A stretch of DNA of 19,516 nt from CALACW01 sp963627915 (GTDB lineage Bacteria; Bacillota; Clostridia; Oscillospirales; Acutalibacteraceae), in NCBI GenBank assembly GCA_963627915.1, contig CAVGCY010000032.1, positions 1 through 19,516 of the forward strand, read 5' to 3'. The notes beneath the pieces are model-generated. The model was given only the letters and a program-made list of their open reading frames with translations, had not been told where the DNA came from and ran no database searches. Numbering within the stretch: position 1 is the stretch's first letter; every line of letters begins with the position of its first letter. Shown here piece after piece: positions 16,194 to 19,516 of this stretch. The position numbers were made by a program, and so were the translations under genes.

Positions 16194-16235
16194 TAAAAAA
16201 AGAATGAGCAAAGCCGTTCATACAGCCTCGCTCAT
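16194..16235 (-). terminator. Probable terminator of the permease gene
   Basis: On the - strand, ATGAGC and GCTCAT (16230-16235 with 16204-16209) form a 6-bp stem with a 20-nt loop. A run of eight T (16194-16201 on that strand) follows within two bases. It lies 36 nt after the permease stop. The long loop makes it weaker than usual, but position and T run agree with intrinsic termination. Confidence 0.5.
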
Positions 16236-16271
16236 CAGTATCTGAAAATTCGATATACCGAACCGCATTTA

Positions 16272-17579
16272 TTAAATTCCCCATACAAGCCATACGAACG
16301 CATAGCCGACAAGCACCGCCGAAAGAGTAAACGGCACGCCGATTTTAAGGAAATCCTTTGTTTTTACGGTTTCGCCGTTCTTTCTTAAAATTCCGATAGC
16401 GGCGATATTCGCGCTCGCGCCTATCGGAGTAAGGTTTCCGCCGAGCGTCGCGCCCGTAAGCAGACCGAAGTAAAAAACATACGCGGGCAGTCCCATAAGA
16501 GCTGCAATGCTCTGTACGACGGGGAGCATTGTCGCAACATACGGAATATTGTCAATAAATGCCGACAGGATAACCGAAGCGAATACGATAATCGTATAGA
16601 GAAGGAACGGATCATCGCCCGAAACCTTGTAAAACATCTGCGCGGCGGCGTCGATAACACCGGCGGACTTGATGCCCTCGATAACGATAAACAGACCGAA
16701 CAGGAGAAGTATGGTATCCTTATCGAACTCACCGGCGACAAGCTTTATTACCTCGCAGTTTTTGCGCTGAATACACGCTCTGATTATTCCGACAAGACAA
16801 ATCGCGATACAGATTAAACCGCTTCTGAGTTCGTAGAGAGTGAGAAGCGCGCCCGATTCGGGCTTGGGAAGGAACGACGCGATTATAAGACATACGACCG
16901 TCGCAATCATAAGAAAGGACGGAAAATAATCCTCGACCGAGGTTTCAACCTTTGCGTCTATTGACTGGGTATTTTTTCTGAATATGAAAAGGAGCACAAG
17001 AAGAGAAACAACCGCGCCGAGCTCTACTCCGAAGAATATGCCGGGTCTGCCGTCCATCCAGAAGAAATCCATAAAGTTCATTTCGGCAAATCCGCCGAGA
17101 AGAATACTTGTCGTATCGCCGACAAGCGTTGCCGCTCCCTGAAGATTTGACGAAACGGCTATCGAAATAAGAACGGGAACAGGCGAAATTTTAAGCTTTT
17201 TTGAAATTGCAAGTCCGACGGGAGCAACCATGAGAACCGTTGCAACATTATCGACAAACGCGCTTATAACTCCGGCAAACAGCGATAAAACGGCAATCGC
17301 CCATTTAACGTTGGAAACTCTGTGCAGCAGAATTTCGGACAGTCTTTGAGGCATTTTACTCTCGATAAACAGCGATACCGTCGCCATCGTTCCGCTTATC
17401 ATCATAAGAACGTTATAATCGACAGACTTCAGCGCGGAGACAATATTCATTTCAAAAACTCCGCAATAACCGAGGATTATAAACAGAGCCGCAGAGCCCA
17501 GAGCAATGTACGGACGCCATTTCTGAAAAGCAAGCATCAAAACGTATGTAACGATAAAAATAATCAATGCGGGTATCAA
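16272..17579 (-). CDS. Ion-transporter-superfamily permease (ArsB/NhaD/SLC13-like)
   Basis: 435 residues and about 11 membrane helices, arranged as two inverted halves. Each half has a re-entrant signature, SAFVDNVATVLMVAP (106-120) with SSNLQGAATLVGDTTSILLG (143-162), and SAFIDNIPYVATMLP (339-353) with GATLGGNLTPIGASANI (376-392). This is the pattern of the IT superfamily, which includes Na+/H+ antiporter NhaD, arsenite permease ArsB and citrate/dicarboxylate carriers; which ion it moves cannot be told. No arsenic regulator or ArsA is nearby. The start codon is TTG (17577-17579), supported by GGAGG 7 nt upstream (17587-17591). It has a good promoter and a leader of about 200 nt with stem-loops, so expression is probably controlled in the RNA. 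Confidence 0.88.
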   Translation of the reverse strand: MIPALIIFIVTYVLMLAFQKWRPYIALGSAALFIILGYCGVFEMNIVSALKSVDYNVLMMISGTMATVSLFIESKMPQRLSEILLHRVSNVKWAIAVLSLFAGVISAFVDNVATVLMVAPVGLAISKKLKISPVPVLISIAVSSNLQGAATLVGDTTSILLGGFAEMNFMDFFWMDGRPGIFFGVELGAVVSLLVLLFIFRKNTQSIDAKVETSVEDYFPSFLMIATVVCLIIASFLPKPESGALLTLYELRSGLICIAICLVGIIRACIQRKNCEVIKLVAGEFDKDTILLLFGLFIVIEGIKSAGVIDAAAQMFYKVSGDDPFLLYTIIVFASVILSAFIDNIPYVATMLPVVQSIAALMGLPAYVFYFGLLTGATLGGNLTPIGASANIAAIGILRKNGETVKTKDFLKIGVPFTLSAVLVGYAFVWLVWGI

Positions 17580-17778
17580 TTTGTTTCCTCCAAACAGTTA
17601 ACATCCGAAAAAAAGACAATAAATAAAGGCTCTTCCCGAAAAGGAAGATCCCGTACGAGTTAAAAAGCAAAACTTAAAAAATAACCCGAATGAATAACGC
17701 CTGAACGCGTTATGACAGACTCCACCTCTCATGTCGGTATTAACTTTTACAAAAATTTAACGGCAAACCGCCGTTATC
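17580..17778 (-). promoter_or_regulatory. Structured 5' leader of the permease gene, candidate cation riboswitch
   Basis: From the inferred start (about 17778) the leader runs some 199 nt. In transcript order it holds a 5'-terminal hairpin AACGGC/GCCGTT (17759-17775), then a purine-rich stretch GACATGAGAGGTGGAGTCTGTC with GACA/TGTC closing, and a 7-bp hairpin ATAACGC/GCGTTAT (about 17693-17712). Next is a T-rich spacer, then a terminator-like hairpin GG-A-TCTTCC/GGAAGA-G-CC (17628-17651) followed by TTTATTTATTG and seven T. This layout, possible aptamer followed by terminator and then the ribosome site, resembles a transcription-attenuating riboswitch. I do not recognise a known consensus with certainty. 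The gene product suggests the Na+ or Li+ classes (DUF1646, nhaA-I, nhaA-II) as first ones to test. Confidence 0.5.
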
Positions 17779-17784
17779 ATGGCA

Positions 17785-17814
17785 ATTTTAACATAATATC
17801 AATTCAATGTCAAC
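17785..17814 (-). promoter_or_regulatory. Permease promoter
   Basis: On the - strand a perfect TTGACA (17809-17814) is 17 nt from TAAAAT (17785-17790), five of six consensus bases. Transcription should begin near 17778 and produce the long leader. It is divergent from the promoter at 17868-17897. Confidence 0.8.
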
Positions 17815-17818
17815 AGCT

Positions 17819-17861
17819 AAACAATAATTAATTGCAATTCCGATACGATAAATTATTGTTT
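17819..17861. repeat. Inverted repeat between the two divergent promoters
   Basis: AAACAATAATT (17819-17829) and AATTATTGTTT (17851-17861) are perfect 11-base arms with a 21-nt spacer. The pair fits between the -35 of the leftward promoter (ending at 17814) and the -35 of the rightward one (from 17868), so a bound protein could act on both genes. The arms are A/T-rich, which leaves chance possible. Confidence 0.45.
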
Positions 17862-17867
17862 GTTTCC

Positions 17868-17897
17868 TTGACTGTTTATCGTTTCGTGTGTTACAAT
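17868..17897 (+). promoter_or_regulatory. Promoter of the single-pass membrane protein gene
   Basis: TTGACT (17868-17873), 18 nt, then TACAAT (17892-17897). Each hexamer matches five of six bases. Transcription would start near 17904, so the ribosome site AGGGTGAT (17903-17910) lies at the very 5' end of a leader only about ten bases long. Confidence 0.7.
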
Positions 17898-17913
17898 CAA
17901 ACAGGGTGATATT

Positions 17914-19125
17914 ATGCAGAGTAATTTCAAGACCTTACGCACCGAACTGTTTTCAAAAAAGGATTCCGACGAGGGTGTGTTTCTGAAGCAGTACCAGCTT
18001 ATACACAATACCGATACCGGCGAAATTTCAGCAGGACTTGTATTTGAAAACATTTCCGAAAAAAACGTTTCATCCGCGGATATGCGTATCAAATACGTCT
18101 GTGCGGGCGAAGAAAAAACAAAGGAATTTACCGCCGAAATAATCGAGGGAGAACCGGGCAAGGTCTGTCCGGCAAGGGAGCTTTATCCGCTCGGCACAGA
18201 CGAAATCACCGACGTTATATTTGAGATACTTAAAACCAACTACGGGGAAATTAACAAAAAGCCACGTCCGCAGGTTTTATCCGTTCAGTCCGAGGGCAAG
18301 AGCAAAAAAAAAGGCGGTAAAAAGCATGCGTTTCTTATCGTTCTCATCGTTTGCGCCGTTGTCTGCGCCGCCGCAGGCATTATACTGCTTGTCGTTCCCG
18401 ATTCCGAAAAGAAACCGAACGGAATGGGAGCCGTTACGGCAACGGGCGACCCGTCGTACGCCGAAACGACAGACAATAATGACGAAAATACCGATACAAC
18501 TGACCCCGATGTAAAATCCGCGGGCGGTCACGATTTGTCGGAATCGGGGCAGTCTGTTTCCGTTTCCGCGCTCCCCGACGCTCTGTCGTCTTTTTTAAAC
18601 GGACATTTTTATATAAGCGGTAAGATTTTTTCCGCCTCCTCCGGGACGACCGATACGTTTACTCTCGCCGTCGACGGATCGAATCATTTTATGACCGAGG
18701 ATAAAAACGGCGTTGTGATAGGCGTTTGCAGCAACGGAGGCAAAAATTATTATATAAACGTCAAGAACTCAACATATCTCGAGGTTACCAACGAAATTAT
18801 GCAAAATCTCGGCATGACGGAAAACGACTTTAAACTGAAAATATTCGACATGTCGCTTGTCAAGGATTACAGTCTTTATGCGGCAACGGTTGACTCCGAG
18901 GCGGGATTGTGTCTGGACGTCACGTACTCCGACGGATATTCGGATAAAGTCTATTATGTCAACAACAAAGTGGTTCAGATAAATGCGTATGACGCGCAGT
19001 CGATTCTGATAGAAAGCATTATATGCGATAAATTCACGCCTGAAATACCCGATAACATGAACGGCGTCGAGCTTTATGAAAAGGTGGATTCGTATGAGGA
19101 ATTCTTCAACTCGCTTGCTCAATAA
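17914..19125 (+). CDS. Single-pass membrane protein with unknown cytoplasmic and external domains
   Basis: 403 residues, not recognised as a named family. Residues 1-115 form a soluble mixed alpha/beta region (FKTLRTELFSKKDSDEG, SAGLVFENISEKNVSSADMR) with two cysteines. A lysine-rich stretch (128-137) precedes one membrane helix (about 139-161), so by the positive-inside rule the N-terminus is inside. An acidic, Thr/Asp-rich linker (about 175-205) leads to an external domain of about 200 residues (SALPDALSSFLNGHFYISGK to the end), rich in beta strands and Tyr, with no cysteine motif or catalytic signature except a few Asp/Asn. It resembles the general plan of clostridial surface or sensory anchors. 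The ribosome site is AGGGTGAT. It is monocistronic, between its own promoter and terminator, and divergent from the permease. Confidence 0.8.
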   Translation: MQSNFKTLRTELFSKKDSDEGVFLKQYQLIHNTDTGEISAGLVFENISEKNVSSADMRIKYVCAGEEKTKEFTAEIIEGEPGKVCPARELYPLGTDEITDVIFEILKTNYGEINKKPRPQVLSVQSEGKSKKKGGKKHAFLIVLIVCAVVCAAAGIILLVVPDSEKKPNGMGAVTATGDPSYAETTDNNDENTDTTDPDVKSAGGHDLSESGQSVSVSALPDALSSFLNGHFYISGKIFSASSGTTDTFTLAVDGSNHFMTEDKNGVVIGVCSNGGKNYYINVKNSTYLEVTNEIMQNLGMTENDFKLKIFDMSLVKDYSLYAATVDSEAGLCLDVTYSDGYSDKVYYVNNKVVQINAYDAQSILIESIICDKFTPEIPDNMNGVELYEKVDSYEEFFNSLAQ

Positions 19126-19190
19126 ACATTAATTCGATAAATTGCTGCTTATACAGGAAAGGGGCTGTAAAAAAACAGCCGAAAAAAAAT

Positions 19191-19228
19191 CCGAGATTCG
19201 ATTGATCACGAGTCTCGGATGATTTTTT
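19191..19228 (+). terminator. Terminator of the single-pass membrane protein gene
   Basis: CCGAGATTCG (19191-19200) pairs with CGAGTCTCGG (19209-19218) over 10 positions with one T-G (wobble) pair and an 8-nt loop. Six T follow (19223-19228), and eight A (19182-19189) precede the stem, so it may also work leftward for the incoming transposase gene. A smaller hairpin GGCTGT/ACAGCC lies just upstream at about 19163-19180. Confidence 0.7.
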
Positions 19229-19302
19229 GTTTTGAATTGTTGAAATATTTAAAAACCCGGCTTTTTAGATACAACAACCAAGCCCGACGAGTTTTCGTCA
19301 GC

Positions 19303-19332
19303 CATGTTAAAAACTTTTTAGTTTTTAACATG
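19303..19332. repeat. 13-bp perfect inverted repeat at the transposase stop
   Basis: CATGTTAAAAACT (19303-19315) and AGTTTTTAACATG (19320-19332) enclose a 4-base loop and include the stop codon of the transposase frame. It may be an end structure of the insertion sequence. The 19229-19302 stretch is A/T-rich with no gene and may hold the outer end of that element. Confidence 0.6.
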
Positions 19333-19492
19333 CGGCAAGCTGCTGCAATTGTTTCTTCAAATGATATTTATGAAGATTAAAACCGCAGGAAATGAGCGCT
19401 AACTCAAAATTTACACCTTTTAAGCCTCTTCGGCTCGTTCGACCATATACATATATATCTCTCTGTTTTATACGTTTATAAAACACGGTTAC
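19325..19492 (-). mobile_element. Transposase C-terminal fragment, IS1182-like
   Basis: Reading leftward from an in-frame TGA (19493-19495) the frame is open for 55 codons to TAA. The sequence RRGLKGVNFELALISC followed by GFNLHKYHLKKQ resembles the last part of DDE transposases of the IS1182/IS5-like group, where a ring of hydrophobic residues follows the catalytic Glu helix. The catalytic residues are not in the window. The stop upstream may mean the gene is broken by a frameshift or nonsense change; residues 1-16 of the open part look unlike transposase. A 12-base direct repeat ACTCAAAATTTA (19402-19413 and 19491-19502) flanks the odd part. The IS family name is uncertain. Confidence 0.5.
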
Positions 19493-19516
19493 TCAAAATT
19501 TAATAACGGCAGTTAC

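Noticed and set aside
16140..16285. A 46-residue leftward frame overlapping the end of the permease gene
   Set aside because: It runs through the permease stop and its terminator hairpin and has no ribosome site or recognisable protein pattern.
16272..17579. Naming the permease ArsB (arsenite efflux)
   Set aside because: There is no arsR, arsA or arsC near, and the signature motifs are shared by the whole ion-transporter superfamily.
17690..17745. Resemblance of AGAGGTGGAG in the permease leader to the start of SAM-I riboswitches or T-boxes
   Set aside because: The other conserved SAM-I parts (GATGAAGCC-type and GGCAACC-type segments) and the T-box sequence are absent, so the short match is not evidence.
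1..19516. CRISPR arrays, tRNA, rRNA or a complete defence system
   Set aside because: No spaced direct-repeat series, no cloverleaf or rRNA-like sequence and no recognised defence effector was seen; AddAB is general repair and the YD fragment is only a remnant.

Overview
The window reads as a chromosomal segment of a low-to-moderate GC member of the Bacillota, most likely class Clostridia. The basis is the AddA/AddB helicase-nuclease pair (the Gram-positive counterpart of RecBCD), strong GGAGG-type ribosome binding sites, a VanS/VanR-like two-component pair, YD-repeat and phage baseplate sequences of clostridial type, and A/T-rich intergenic DNA. No rRNA, tRNA or CRISPR array was seen, and the genus cannot be named from this sequence.

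Left part (1-10135), core functions. A truncated HAD phosphatase is followed by endonuclease IV (nfo), both on the + strand. They converge through a bidirectional terminator (about 1216-1260) on a leftward run, addB-addA-response regulator-histidine kinase. The addB/addA junction overlaps by 8 nt and the regulator/kinase junction by 11 nt, which suggests translational coupling. nfo and addAB are both DNA repair genes, but they lie on opposite strands.

Middle part (10136-16051), accessory. After the addB promoter come a short doubtful ORF, two consecutive hairpins (one with 15-bp perfect arms and a T run) and a decayed YD-repeat (RHS-like) fragment. A good promoter embedded in the end of that fragment drives a tightly overlapped three-gene unit: a GPH-family sodium:sugar-type symporter, a zinc-ribbon membrane protein and a membrane-anchored endonuclease/exonuclease/phosphatase (EEP) enzyme. 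Immediately after it sits a 348-bp element with imperfect terminal inverted repeats and internal stem-loops, which looks like a MITE. Beyond it, on the opposite strand, are two orphan phage tail genes (a BppU-like baseplate protein and a small tail-fibre-like protein) with no other phage genes nearby.

Right part (16052-19516). A leftward ion-transporter-superfamily (ArsB/NhaD/SLC13-like) permease starts with TTG. It is preceded by a consensus promoter and a leader of about 200 nt with several hairpins and a terminator-like element, a candidate cation riboswitch. A divergent promoter, separated from the first by an 11-bp-arm inverted repeat, drives a single-pass membrane protein of unknown function. 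That gene ends at a terminator, and the window closes on the C-terminal end of a transposase running in from the right.

The parts that most merit follow-up are the permease leader RNA, the transporter/zinc-ribbon/EEP operon, the MITE-like repeat and the orphan tail-gene pair. No feature proves a new defence or signalling system.
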